Positions 23,629-34,818 of a stretch of DNA of 64,000 bases are shown here, one piece after another. The stretch is from Malaya genurostris (lineage: Eukaryota; Arthropoda; Insecta; Diptera; Culicidae), in contig NC_080571.1 of the NCBI RefSeq assembly GCF_030247185.1, forward strand, positions 10,484,631 through 10,548,630, in the 5' to 3' direction. Both the position numbers and the translations under genes were made by a program. The notes beneath the pieces were generated by a model. That model made no database searches. It worked only from the letters and a program-made list of their open reading frames with translations, and was not told the DNA's origin. Each line of letters opens with the position of its first letter. The stretch's first letter is position 1.

Positions 23629-24867
23629 GTCGGTAGCGGTTTCCCAACTGGCTAAGAATAACGCCACGGTCCACCTGTACCGGTGGTATAAGTCCACCAA
23701 ACAGGTAAGCCGTGTGGCATCCGGCGGAATTATTTTTCACCAAGAATTGATCCACTGGTTTCCTGTTCCATGTCGTAAAAGGCCACAAAAATAGGAACTG
23801 GAGTGTTAGTGTTTGTGTTTGGGTAGTGGACGCGAAACCGCTAACACTCTCCGAAAACTCGGTTTATCAGGTGAAAACAGTGCGTTGTGATATCATAGCA
23901 ATGTTCTTCCTGTGTTCAAGGGTGATTTTTGCCCTATATTAGTGCAATTCTTTCATCAAAGTGGCTTCTATTAGCAGTATTTTTGGTGATAAAAATACCG
24001 AAAACCGACCATCTAATGGCCGCCGTCTCTATGTTTTAGTTGATAGTGTGATTAAAAATATTCACTACAAGTGCACTTTGCACTACCAGCTGGTGTCTGT
24101 GCGCGAAATGTATTATCGGTCACTCACCGGCAGCATCTATCGCACACTGCCAGTTTACAGGTTTGATATAAATCTCCAACACGATGGTAAGCGACCTTAT
24201 TCGTGTATTGCATGTTAACACATGGCATTTTTTTCTGTTTTTCTTATTTCCTTCATTACACACTGGATAAGTCCGTTCGACTATTGTGGTGTGATTACAA
24301 TATCAGTTGATATGCATACAGCATCTGTGTGGCTTATCTCGTCACTAGGATTTGCTGTTTTTTATATACAATTACATATCTTCTGCGTTGATGGTACATC
24401 ACAGAGCAAAAGTTTTGGGACATATGTGCGCAAGTTCGGTATCATTTGTCTGCTGGTTGTTCTTGTGTAGTACCATTCTTCCTCACACAATACTAACAAT
24501 ACTAGTATCATCTAGCGTTAACTGCTAGCATACAGGTTTGGAATAAAGCCTTAGCCTATTGATAAGAAATCTTCCCATTTCTCTCATTACACGATTTTAC
24601 TAGCAAAACTAGTTGCTTCCGAATGGATTCGTCTGTTACATAGTGTACCAATACACTGATTCTACATTAGGGTAGTTTTTCACTACAACCGTAAAGAACA
24701 TTAGTAGTGAAATTTAATACTATTAAAGATTATATCAGCGACTTATCCCAAATCGCTGTATATCTCTCTTTTACTTTGAACCGCCATAGCGAGTAGTTGG
24801 TAATCCAAGCTATTTTTTTCTAAAAATTACCATTCCGTACCATCTGAAGATTTCTTTTTAATTCAAG

Positions 24868-25476
24868 ATGGAAACGAAATCAGTCCTGACCTTTGGAAAT
24901 TCCGGCGCTACATCTCCTGCAAGTCGGAAACCCGAAAACTGCGAGTCTGACTCTCGGAGTGATCGGATCACGGCATCTGGCGATGGAAATCCGAATGCGA
25001 AGAAGACAAAAGGCAAAAGTTTCGAACGGAATCAAAACAAAAGACTCCGTAAGAAACCATCTGGGCGTACAAAACCTCATTCCGAGGAAAATAAACCCAG
25101 TTCAACAGAGCGTTTTCAGGTTCGTATGTTAAATGGATTGTTTACAACAGATCTGAAGGACAATCTGATGAGGATTTTAAATAATTTCCTCTTTACTACG
25201 CCTCCTACGTCTTTCATTCCGAGCTTCAATGGGTGCGGACTCAGGTTCGGGGTTGTCTGGTTTCATTCGGACAACAAAGACAGCTCGACCTGGCTCAGAC
25301 AGAGGCTCGAAATGATAAACGAACAGGCGGGCGAAAATAGGTTCGTGATAGAACCTTACTGTCTACATCAGAACAGAATTTCTTTCGTTATTCCATGGGA
25401 TCTCGAGGAAAAATTGACGGAGAATGATGTTCTGAAGCGGATATATCTGCAAAACCCAGCTGTTCAGCAGTATTGA
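24868..25476 (+). CDS. DUF4780-like retroelement protein (202 aa)
   Basis: An uninterrupted 202-codon frame. Residues 1-80 are polar, basic and low-complexity (KKTKGKSFERNQNKRLRKK), as in nucleic-acid-binding tails. Residues 85-200 form a compact domain with 'FNGCGLRFGVVWFHSDNKDS', 'TWLRQRLEMINEQ', 'RFVIEPYCLHQNRISFVIPW' and a final 'ENDVLKRIYLQNPAV'. That layout (substrate-like F-x-G-x-G, W-L-x-x-x-L, then R-x-x-V-x-I-P) resembles DUF4780, a domain common in insect retroelement-associated proteins whose role is not known. The start at 24868 has a plausible context (caagATGg), and no in-frame upstream ATG is obvious. It is probably the first or only ORF of the retroelement spanning 21538-25891. 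Assignment is from remembered family shape and is moderate. Confidence 0.5.
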   Translation: METKSVLTFGNSGATSPASRKPENCESDSRSDRITASGDGNPNAKKTKGKSFERNQNKRLRKKPSGRTKPHSEENKPSSTERFQVRMLNGLFTTDLKDNLMRILNNFLFTTPPTSFIPSFNGCGLRFGVVWFHSDNKDSSTWLRQRLEMINEQAGENRFVIEPYCLHQNRISFVIPWDLEEKLTENDVLKRIYLQNPAVQQY

Positions 25477-25891
25477 CGGTGGCTTTCTAAATCTTCTTAA
25501 CAATCAGAAATTAAAACTGAACTACGGTTTTCAGAAGATTTCTGTTCGAACTATTCGGCAGGAATAATCAAGAGAATTGAATCTACAGTAAAGGTTAAAA
25601 CAGATTGTTCAGCATCCTATGGGTGCAGAATTTACTTCTGGTTATATGTTTTTCTTTGTGCAGTCCAACAGAATGTTCAGCACCCCTAGGGGTGCAGAAT
25701 TAACTTCTGTTTACATGTATTGTGTCGTCATTTTCTCCTAAATTACCCAGCTCCTAAACTACCCTGCTCCTTCCTTTCAGTCTTTCCTCTCCCTTCAGGA
25801 AAATGATGATAATACAGATCTTGCGGCAAGGCACAAATCTCCAGACAACACGGGGAACGTGCCATTCGCGTCAATCTGTTCTGATTCCTGA

Positions 25892-28607
25892 TTCCTGAAC
25901 ACTTCGTAACACCTATAACTTACAAAAAAATTACGCATACAACGCTTCGTAACGCCTATAACTTGCCAAAAGGTAACGCATGTAACGCTTCGTAACGCAT
26001 ACAACTTACCGAAGAGTAACGGTTTGTAACGCCTACAACTTTACAAAGGTATCACTTCGTAAAACCTTTAATTTTCAAAAAAGAAACGCATGTAACGCCT
26101 ATAACTTACAAAAAAGTAACGCATGTAACGCCTCGTAACATCTATAACTTACAAAAAAGTAACGCATGTAACGCTTCGTAACGCCAATAACTTACAAAAA
26201 AGTAACACATATAACGCTTCGTATCAACTATAACTCACAAAAAAGTAACACATGTAATGCTTCGTAACACCTATAACTTACGCTTTGTAACGCCTGTAGC
26301 TTACAAAAAAGTAACATTTCGTAACTACTATAACATACAAAAAATAACGCATGTAACGCTTCGTAACGACTATAACTAACAAAAAAAGTAACGGATGTAA
26401 CGCTTCGTATCGACTATAACTTACAGAAAAGTAACGCATGTGATGATTCGTAACGCCTATAACTTAAAAAAAGTAATGCATGTAACGCTTCATAATGGTA
26501 ACGCTTCGCAACACCTATAACTTACAAAAACGTAATGCATGTAACGCTTCGTAACACCTATAATTTACAAAAAAGTTACGCATGTAACGCTGCCGAACGC
26601 CTCTTCTTTACGAAAAAGTAACACATGTAACGCTTCGTAACGACTATAACTAACAAAAAAATGTAACGCTTCGTAACACCTATAACTAACGCTTCGTAAC
26701 GCCTTTAACTTACAAAAAAGTAACGCATGTAACGCTTCGTAGAACCTATAACTTACGCTTCGTAACGACTAGCGCTAACAGTAAAAGTAACCCATGTAAC
26801 GCTTGGTATAACTTTTAACTTACAGAAAAGTAACGCATGTAATGATTCGTAACGCCTATAACTTAAAAAAATAATGCATGTAACGCTTCGTAATGCAATA
26901 TTACTTATAAAGGTAACGCTTAGTAACACCTATAACTTACAAAACAGAAATGCATGTAACGCTTCGTAACGCTTTGTAGCACCTATAACTTACAAAAAAG
27001 TTACACATGTAACGCTTCGCGACGCCCGAAACTCATAACTTACAAACGATTAATCCTTGTAGCGCTTTGTAACGTTATAACTTACAAAGTAACACATGTA
27101 ACGCTTCTTGACTACTATAACTAATAAAAAAGTAACGCATGGGACGCAGCCAAACGCCTTTTATTTACGAAAAAGTAACACATGCAATGCTTCGTAACGT
27201 CTACAACTCACAAAAAAGTAACGTATGTAACGCTTCGTAACGCATAAAACTTACAAAAAATAACGCATGTAACGCTTCTTAACGCCTACAACTTACAAAA
27301 AAATAACCCATGTAACGCTTTGTAACGCCTATTACTTACGAAAAAGTGACACATGTAAGGCTTCGTAACGACCATAACTCACAAGAAAGTAACGTGTGTA
27401 TTGCTTCGTAACGCCTATAACTTTCAAAAATGTAACACATGTAATGCTTACTAATGCCTAGAATTTTCACAAAAGTAACGCATGTAACGCTTAAAACTTA
27501 CAAAAAATAACGCGTGTAACGCTTCGTAGCGCCTATAACTTACAAAAAAGTAACCCATGTAACGCTTCATAACGCCTATTACTAACGAAAAAGTGACACA
27601 TGTAACGCTTCGTAACGACCATAACTCACGAAAAAGTAACGCATGTATTGCTTCGTAACGCCTATAACTTACAAAAAAGTAACCCATGTAACGCTTCATG
27701 ACACCTATAACTTACAAAACAGTAACGCATGTAACGCTGCCTAACGCCTTTAACTTACAAAAAAGTAAGGCATGTAACGCTTCGTAACACCTATAACTTA
27801 CGCTTCGTAACGCCTTCAACTTACAGAAAAGTAACACTTCGTAACGACAATAAATTACAAATAATAACGCAAGTAACGCTTCGTAATGACTTTAACTTAC
27901 AAAAAGTAACGCATGGAACGCTTCGTAACGCCTATAACTTAAAAAAAGTAACGCATGTAACGCTTGGAATGCAATATGACATATAAAAGTAACGCTTCGT
28001 AACACCTATTACTTACAAAAAATTAATGCATGTAACGCTTCGCGACGCCCAAAACTCATAACTTACAAACGAGTAATGCTTGTAGCACTTTGTAACGTTA
28101 TAACTTACAAAATAACACATGTTACGCTTCTTGACTACTATAACTAACAAAAAAGTAACGCATGTTACGCTGCCGAACGCATCTTATTTATGAAAAAATA
28201 ACACATCTAACACTTCGTAACACCTATAACATACAAAAACGTAACGCATGTAACGCTTCGTTACACCTTTAACTTACAAAAAAGTAACACATGTAACGCT
28301 TCGTAACGACTATAACTTACAAAAAAGTAACACGTGTAATGCTTCGTAACGACTATAATTTACAAAAAAGTAACGCATGTAACGCTTCGTAACACCTATA
28401 ACTTACGCTTCGTAACACTTTTAACTTACAAAAAGTAACACTTCGTAACGACTACAACTTACAAAAAATAACGCATGTAACGCTTCGTAACACTTATATC
28501 TTACGCTTCGTAACGACTATAACTTACAAAAAAGTAACGCATGTAACACTTCGTAACGCTTATAACTTACAAAAAAGCAACCCGTGTAACGCTACGTAAC
28601 GCCTGTT
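25892..28607. repeat. 43-bp satellite, main array (about 63 units)
   Basis: Head-to-tail units with consensus near 'taacgcatgtaacgcttcg' + 'taacgcctataacttacaaa' + 'aag', about 43 bp. Each unit contains three TAACGC sub-motifs, which suggests it grew from a shorter repeat. Units are noticeably diverged, with truncated units and sub-unit duplications (for example 'cctataacttacgcttcgtaacg' near 26270 and 28400). Short ORFs inside it on the minus strand (VSYRRYEA-type repeats) are by-products of the tandem structure. Confidence 0.95.
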
Positions 28608-29270
28608 CATGTTTTATCGAAAAGGATTGAAGACATTTGTTTATTTCTTTATTGTATTTGAAATAACTAATTTTTGAGATTTTCATACAAAATTTCATTT
28701 AAATTACTTGATTACTTAAAAGGTAAAAAAAACTCAATTTTTGAGACGACAATGTAAATTATTGGATATAAGATATAATTTGTAATGGAATTTTGTTTCT
28801 TCAGTTTTGCAGAGAATAATGATAATTTCAGTATCAGAGAATAGGATTTTATGGATTTCACTACGTTCGAATGATGCAAAAAATGTTTCATAAGTAGGAA
28901 ATGAGCTGCCCCGGGCCACTGCTCAAGAACCGAGAAAAAAAAACAGAAAGAATCAGCAACTGTCCTGAAATGTGCACAAAAAACAGACAAAATCGTAAGA
29001 TATCTTCAACACCTAGAAAATCAGTAAAAATAAATACGCTAAGTGAACGTATTGCGGCAAATGTAGAAATCAATTTCGCTTCAAATAAGAAATTTTGTAT
29101 TAATTTAAACTTGCATGATATTATGTATCATAATTGTCGATATAACTTTTTGTAAAAATATAACTTCATGACCACTCTAATGCCTTTTTGATACATGGGA
29201 TAGTATTATTCAAAATTTGATCAATTGATTCTGGGGTTTGAAGAGTTGATTGCAACTTCAAAACCCGAAA
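28608..29270. other. Unassigned AT-rich DNA
   Basis: No recognisable gene or repeat; overlapping short ORFs on both strands at 28700-29155 lack domains. Confidence 0.5.
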
Positions 29271-29575
29271 ATCTCAGAGGTATTGAATGTACTTCTGCTT
29301 TAAATTCTCGTTTGGGATGCAAAATTGACTTTTACTTTCGTGTCGTCGATTTTCTTCTTTCCTACTCTAACCCTTACCTTTACTTAAATTCCTTTCCCTT
29401 TCGGTGCAGGAAAACGATGACATACAAATTCATGGCCAGGCATAAATTTTCACACAATAAGGCTGCTGACTCTCCCCTACTAACACCATTAGTTAGAATG
29501 AGATCTGCTATCTTTTCTGCCAGAGCTACGATGCATTGTTGTGCTGTTGTGTCCAAGAAGTAGTATATTATTGTT
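29271..29575 (+). mobile_element. Second fragment of the retroelement 3-prime region
   Basis: Diverged similarity to 25670-25850. The shared order is 'gatgcaaaattgacttttac' against 'ggtgcagaattaacttctg', 'gtgtcgtc..ttttct', a C/T-rich run, then 'caggaaaacgatgacatac' against 'caggaaaatgatgataatac' and 'ggccaggcataaat' against 'ggcaaggcacaaat'. It is on the same strand as the element at 21538-25891. The two lie on either side of the large 43-bp array. Ends are not defined. Confidence 0.45.
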
Positions 29576-31087
29576 TTTTCCTAGATATCTCAAAATTTGA
29601 AAATTCGGATTTCTCTGACCCGTCAATAATGGCGATAGGAAGATAAGAAAACTAACTGCATCCATCGGTTCGTAACTGAGAACGAATGTGCACACAACCT
29701 CCACAATCGTGAATGCCACCGTAAGTTAAGGAACATCAAAGCAGCCAGTTTCCTTGGTAATATCCTTCGACACATGACAACTTGAAAACGGGTTTGAAGT
29801 ACGATATTCCTAACAGGTTTGATTTCACAGAGGGAAGCCTTGATGCGATTTCCCATAGAGAAGCTTGTTGACATTTCATTTTCAATGACGTCGTCTCCAT
29901 TATACCTACAGTAATGTAAATGGGGAGCATTATGGCATCACAAATAATTCAATTGTCACCAATCGACAGCTGATACTCACCTCATCGCAGGTAAATTCTA
30001 TAGAATTCAAATTGATATTTATCGAAGACAGAAGAACAGCGAATAAATCAAGTTAACACTACCCGGTTAAGATGCTTTCCGTTTTTCCAGATGACCGATT
30101 GTTCGTATTTTGCAGTATTCATTCCACCCAGGTAGACATTTTCAGCCCAACCCATTGCCAACAGTGACAGTCGTCATATGCCATTCGATATCACGTGAAG
30201 CGTAGTTGACACATCCTCACAGGTGGTGTGAGGATTTAATATTCATCGAAGCCGTGGCATTCCCGAGCATCCCTTTTTGCCGGAGCATCAATAGGCTCGA
30301 GTGGCGGTCCGGAGATTGAAGATGCCTATCATATCTAATAAATATCGATTGCACTGTGAGCCCAGATGCGACAGTTATTGAATAACGGCTGGTGTGCTAT
30401 TTCCTCTGCATTTGAATTGCTGCGAAGCGACCGTCTTCCAGCGTGACAGGATATGACTCCAAGGTAACCTTCATCCAATGATGTCGTTTGTCCCGTCTGT
30501 CACGTGAAATGACAAACCGTCGACAAACTCGCACGCAAGAATCACAGCAACCATTTTGCCTAGGCACGGAAGAGCAACGGCACACTCAATTCGCCTTTCG
30601 CCACGATTAAAAATAATTTAGTTTCGATTTATTTCACTGCGATGCCAATTGCGTAATAATTGTTTATTGTATGCAATTGTAGTGTCCCAGTAAACCGATT
30701 TATGGGCCCCGTTCACTGTGGCGGCAATCCATTTTTCGGGCTATCATCGAAGCAATGCCAGACCGGGCTATCACGTGTTATGTGCGGTGATCGTTTTCAA
30801 TTATTCCCGTCACTCCTGATGTAGACGGTTTTGTCGGCTTATCCTCCGCAATGGACCCATAATAACTGTTTCAATGATTTCAATCCGGCCCCTATTCTGT
30901 GGTAATTGAGATGAAACCATGATTTGTTGTATAATGTTACATTAACAGTTTAATTTGTACCTATATTTCCAACTATGATATGGTGATGGAATTTTAGTGT
31001 TTTCGTTGCATTGATCTAAGCTTTGGTTAGTTTGGATAGTTGAAATGATAATGATAATGCTTTCGTTCCAAATTTCCGTTTCAACAT
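29576..31087. other. Unassigned DNA with a possible regulatory block at 30180-30900
   Basis: No coding frame or transposon is recognised. The part from about 30180 to 30900 differs from the rest of the window: balanced base composition, no repeat words, three CACGTG E-boxes (30192-30197, 30501-30506, 30772-30777), and homeodomain-type TAATTG/CAATTG words around 30650-30680. This is what a conserved non-coding or enhancer block might look like, but composition alone cannot prove it. Confidence 0.35.
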
Positions 31088-31345
31088 TTCTACAGCGTGT
31101 TTATACAACGATTTCTACTTTGCTTAAGAAACGTTGAAGTCCCAGTGATGACCGCATCATCCGATGCAAACCATTTCCCAGCGCAACCTTTTTATTAAAT
31201 CTGAAAATAAAAAATAATGCAGCTGGGGGCTTAATCTAGTAAATATGGTGGGTTCGGTAGGAATTCGATTCGATTTTTAATTCATGGAATTTCGCCATCG
31301 TAACAATATGTTGTGTTTGACCAGCTGTGAGAAAACGCGACACTC
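31088..31345 (-). pseudogene. Decayed mariner transposase C-terminal remnant
   Basis: The minus strand reads TMAKFHELKIE (31285-31320), then in a shifted frame FLPNPPYLLD-stop-APS (31200-31250), then AGKWFASDDAV (31145-31180). These are the mariner blocks usually seen as TMAKIHELGFE, LLPHPPYSPDLAPSD and LAGKxFxSxEEV, in the right order and spacing around the third catalytic Asp. No catalytic first half or inverted repeat is left. It is independent of, and older than, the mariner at 33543. Confidence 0.65.
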
Positions 31346-31375
31346 ACTTTGCAAACAATCCTTCTCATATTCAAG

Positions 31376-31481
31376 TACACTAGACCCTCAATTTACGCGA
31401 AAAATCGGAGGTGAGTAAATTTAATAAAACATTGCATTATTACAAATTTTTCGCGTAAAAAGGTTTTTTCTGTCCCATTCG
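31376..31481. repeat. Short palindromic MITE-like repeat ('ctcaatttacgcg')
   Basis: The words 'accctcaatttacgcgaaaa' and, inverted, 'tttttcgcgtaaa' face each other. A related palindromic unit is at 47388-47450 ('cctcaatttacgcgcaaa' against 'cgcgcaaattgag'). It is a small non-coding repeat family. The retroelement tail at 31482 abuts it. Confidence 0.5.
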
Positions 31482-32873
31482 ATTTATTTATTTATTTTCA
31501 TCGGACATTACAGTCTAAATGATATGAGTGGGGAAAAGCCCGTTTGAGTGCACCAAAACATTTCAATGGCACTATTCTCAAAAAGGCATAAAACCCACTC
31601 TCTTTTCCAATACACTTAAATGTACTAATAATAAAGACATCATGCAAACACTAATAAATAGTATACAGAAATATCACAGAAGTTGTCGTCTTCGTGTATA
31701 AGATGAAATTTTTTTGATGAGTCGCCAAAATCAAAGGTACACTCTGCTCGTGAAATAGTACGTATCATTGGAGAGACTGGTTCGTGATATCCATAACTTG
31801 TACGATGAAACGTCGTTGATAATAACGACACCTCGCGAGTTCTTCTAGTGACTCGAAGATTCAAACGGGATAGCAGTTTAGGTGCGTCAATTTCACCATT
31901 CAGAACTGTTGGCTTGTTGAATACGACGACGTTCCAATAATTCAAGATTTAGTAGCTGACAACGATCTTGATATGACGACAGATTCTGCGGGTCACACCA
32001 TGGTAGATTCCTGAGAGCTAATCGTATGAATCTTTTCTGAACTCTTTCCAGTTTCAGGCTACCAAGTTAACCAAACTGGCGATGAAAACTCAAGAATTGG
32101 CCGAGCTAAGGAGCAATAAAGAGATTTTAAACGGGAGCGGGTCATTGCGCCGAAAGCCATTTCGCCGAAAGTCGTTTCGCCGAAAGAGTCATTTCGCCGG
32201 AAGGGTCATGTCTCCTGTATAACTGATGTGGCGCAGTCACATAACCTAAGCCAAGATAACAGACGCCAGCAAAGTCGGCCGCCGACCCGGTGTCGGAAGC
32301 GACGGCTTCTTGCATACAAACCTGTAACCGCCTCGTTTGCCCGGTCTACTCAAAGCTAGGTTTCTTAAGTTTAGTTAGGTTTCTTAAGTTTAGTTAGGAT
32401 TTAGCGATCGAGCGGTAGCGAGGTCGGACAGTACATGCACCAAAATTCATTTTTTCATTTTCACTTAATAAACGGAAAATACCACATACATTTGCTGGTA
32501 GATACACCTATGCAATTGCTTGGATGCTTAGTAGCTAATAGTCAACAAGTTTTCTTGGGAACTCCGTTCTGAGGTTTATGAATCAATCTTTATTCAAGAA
32601 GTACAATTAAAGGAGTTAACGCTATCATCTTTCATCATCATCAGGAGTTAACGCTATCATCTTTCATTTATCTTTATTTTAAATCAATTCTAATTACGAT
32701 TTTAAGATGATTTCAGGATTGCGCGAAATGGCCCCTTCGGCGAAATGGTTTTCGGTTAAATGGCTTTCGGCGAAACGGCTTTCGGCGAAATGACCCTGAT
32801 CCATTTTAAACAATATGGATCAGTAAAGTCTCGAGAAATTTTAGATATGAATCCCAGGTGTCGATTCGTTTTT
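31482..32873 (-). pseudogene. 5-prime-truncated non-LTR (Jockey/CR1-like) reverse transcriptase fragment
   Basis: The minus strand encodes the C-terminal end of a LINE ORF2. From 32873 down it reads KTNRHLGFISKISRDFTDPYC. Across the nested MITE it continues as LKSLYCSLARPILEFSSPVW, then, after frameshifts, LERVQKRFIRLALRNLPWCD, YQDRCQLLNLELLERRR, APKLLSRLNLRV and FHRTSYGYHEPV. This is the familiar 'ANRxLGF..SLYCSLVRPxLEY..VQRRFLRxALR.LPWRDP..RCxLL.LxxLExRR' tail of Jockey/CR1-type reverse transcriptases, after the catalytic YADD part, which is missing. The 3-prime end is at about 31482-31497 with a (TAAA)n tail, read on the minus strand. At least two frameshifts (near 32065 and 31910) and the nested 670-bp element make it dead. 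Upstream it is cut off by the dispersed repeat at 32874. Confidence 0.85.
32133..32802. mobile_element. 670-bp Mutator-like MITE with 9-bp TSD and CGCCGAAAG terminal repeats
   Basis: Inverted ends are built from tandem 'catttcgccgaaag' words: 32138-32215 on the left, and the inverted form 'ctttcggcgaaatg' at 32725-32797 on the right. The outer bases 'gggagcgggtcatt' and 'aatgaccctgatcc' pair partly. It is bounded by a 9-bp duplication 'attttaaac' at 32124-32132 and 32803-32811. Removing the element and one copy restores an open reverse transcriptase frame (DPYC|LKSLYCSL), which proves the ends. Nine-base duplications fit Mutator-like elements; no transposase is encoded. Confidence 0.88.
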
Positions 32874-33540
32874 ACCTTTATTTATATATATGAAAAATAA
32901 GTATAGAATTCGCTTAAACTTTAGAAAAATTTTCCGAGGGCCGGAGGGCCGAATGTTTTATACCATTCGATTCAGCTCGGCGAACTGAGCAAATGTCCGT
33001 GTGTGTATGTGTGTGTGTCTGTATGTGTGTTGTCAACAAAGAGGTCGAGATCTCAGAGATGGCTTGACCGATTTTGATCAAACTAGTCGCAAATGAAAGG
33101 TCTCCCCGTCACCCTGAACGCTATTGAGATCGGATGTTTACTTTATAAGTTATACGAAGTTTTATGTCAAAATTTTCAAATTCAATGTTTTTTGACAATA
33201 TCTGTCACAACTGACCTTGAAAACAGAATATGTTTTCTGACTTAGATTCCGCAAGGTAATAGCTATCCAACAAGCCATAGATTGTTAGAATCCATCCATT
33301 TTTAACGGAGATATCGATATTTGTATGTAAGTGACTTTTTGCCTTATTCCAGTAGTAAGAGTTTTGAGCGCTGAATAACAAAGTAATGTTTGGGAGCAAC
33401 GTGGAACACGATTTTTTCATACAATTGTTTCGAAGTACCAAAAAGACTGTGTATGGCATACTTTTTCGTGAAATTTTGCTTCGGACCGATTTTAGCACGG
33501 TTATTGGTGACCGATTTTTGTTTTCGAAATCACAGAGTTA
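32874..33540. repeat. Dispersed repeat family A, copy 2
   Basis: Matches 1-880 through the same landmarks (TA-rich start, 'cggagggccgaatgt', (TG)n at about 32998-33030, 'gagatctcagagatggct', 'accaaaaagactgtgta'). It is cut at its right end by the mariner insertion at TA 33541. Confidence 0.8.
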
Positions 33541-33542
33541 TA

Positions 33543-34816
33543 ACAGTTCGGCTGAAAAGTTCGTATCGTTTAATAGAAACACACATTTTTTTGCCAAAAT
33601 TCGTTTTTATTATTCAACATAATTGCCATCAGAGGCGATACAGCGATTATAGCGATCTTCCAACTTTTCAATACCATTTTTGTAGTACGATTTGTCCTTT
33701 GCATCAAAATAGGCCTCAGTTTCGGCGATTACCTTTTCATTGCTTCTAAATTTTTTACCAGCGAGCATTCTCTTGAGGTCTGAGAACAGGAAAAAGTCAC
33801 TGGGGGCCAAATCTGGAGAATACGGTGGATGAGGGAGCAATTCGAAGCCCAATTCGTTCAATTTCAGCATGGTTTTCATCGACTTGTGACACGGTGCATT
33901 GTCTTGATGAAACAAAACTTTTTTCTTCTTCAAATGAGGCCGTTTTTTTGAAATTTCGTCCTTCAAACGCTCTAATAACGCTATATAATAGTCACTGTTG
34001 ATTGTTAGTCGATGAAAATTATACCATGCGAATCCCAAAATACAGACGCCATAACCTTACCGGCCGATTGTTGAGCCTTTCCACGCTTTGGGTTCGGTTC
34101 ATCGCGTGCAGTGTTCTCAGCTGACTGTCGATTGGACTCCGGAGTGAAGTGATGGAGCCATGTTTCGTCCATTGTTATATATCGACGAAAAAAATCGGTA
34201 TTATTTCGATATAACAGCTCCAAACACTGCTCAGAATCATCAATTCGTTGTTGTTTTTGATCGATTGTGAGCTCACGCGGCACCCATTTTGCACAAAGCT
34301 TTCTCATATCCAAATATTCGTGAATAATATGTCCAACACGTTCCTTTGATATCTTTAGGGTGTCAGCTATCTCGATCAACTTCACTTTACGGTCATTGAA
34401 AATCATTTTGTGGATTTTTTTCACGTTTCCATCGGTAACAGCCTCTTTTGGACGTCCACTGCGTTCATCGTCTTCGGTGCTCATATGACCAGTACGAAAT
34501 TTTGCAAACCACTTACGAATTGTTGCTTCGCCCGGTGCAGAGTCTGGATAACACTCAAGCCATTTTTTGGTATCGGCGGCACTTTTTTTCATCAAAAAGT
34601 AGTGTTTCATCAACACACGAAATTCCTTTTTTTCCATTTTTTTCACAATAACAAAAGTAGCTTCTCTCAAAATGCAATATCTCACAAACTAATAATCAGA
34701 CAGCTGTCAAATTTATACACGTCTCTTTTGAAGGTTGGTACTAACTGAAAAAGGTATGGATTTAATTCTAGTGGCGCCCTCTCATAGAAACGATACGAAC
34801 TTTTCAGCCGATCTGT
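33543..34816 (-). mobile_element. Mariner element, irritans-type, copy 1 (1,274 bp)
   Basis: Inverted ends 'acagttcggctgaaaagttc' (33543) and, as complement, 'acagatcggctgaaaagttc' (34816) are flanked by TA at 33541-33542 and 34817-34818. It carries a transposase reading frame on the minus strand (33610-34637), broken as described below. Length and layout are those of a full-length mariner. A sister copy lies in the opposite orientation at 44071-45361. Confidence 0.95.
33610..34637 (-). pseudogene. Mariner transposase, DD34D, broken (copy 1)
   Basis: The family product is a DDD transposase that cuts and pastes the element into TA sites. The start is taken at 34637 (MEKKEFRVL), as in irritans mariners; the longer upstream frame is leader. 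Visible blocks: N-terminal paired HTH domains (residues 1-110, with TEDDERSGRPKEA), the linker WVPRELT, first catalytic Asp in ITMDETWLHHFTPESNRQSAE, second in HQDNAPCHKS, third in PHPPYSPDLAPSDFF, with 34 residues between the last two. Lesions compared with copy 2: one residue lost in KKW-L-ECYP, Trp replaced by Asn after NRQSAE, and a 16-bp deletion near 34013 that removes the YLEKGK segment and ends the first frame at FID. The C-terminal half stays open to NYVE at 33610. Similarity to the Himar-type irritans subfamily is from memory and strong. Confidence 0.93.
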
Positions 34817-34818
34817 TA

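Larger units (their letters stand above)
21538..25891 (+). mobile_element. Retroelement (probable non-LTR) inserted in the 43-bp satellite
   Basis: The segment lies between two copies of a 50-base satellite stretch (21488-21537 and 25892-25941, one mismatch), as after a long target-site duplication. It has a GC-richer leader (21538-21589 continuing at 23637-23830), a DUF4780-like ORF at 24868-25476, and a 3-prime part (25600-25891). The 3-prime part resembles 29271-29460 ('ggtgcag.attaacttctg', 'gtgtcgtc.attttct', 'caggaaaatgatga'). It ends in a short tandem tail 'gattcctgattcctga' in place of poly(A). No reverse transcriptase or endonuclease domain is present, so the copy is internally deleted or non-autonomous. 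Class assignment is inference from the tail, the 5-prime leader and the ORF type. A 2.0-kb hAT-like element is nested in its leader. Confidence 0.55.

Noticed and set aside
24222..24470. 82-codon hydrophobic ORF upstream of the DUF4780-like gene
   Set aside because: Hydrophobic translation of T-rich DNA; no conserved motif, and it lies in what looks like the element leader.
27451..27699. ORF with MKRYMGYFFVSYRRYEA repeats
   Set aside because: By-product of the 43-bp satellite; no non-repeat part.
4631..28607. CRISPR array
   Set aside because: Both arrays are contiguous tandem repeats without unique spacers, and the sequence is eukaryotic.
28734..29155. Overlapping short ORFs on both strands
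   Set aside because: No domain, no splice context, typical of chance frames in AT-rich DNA.
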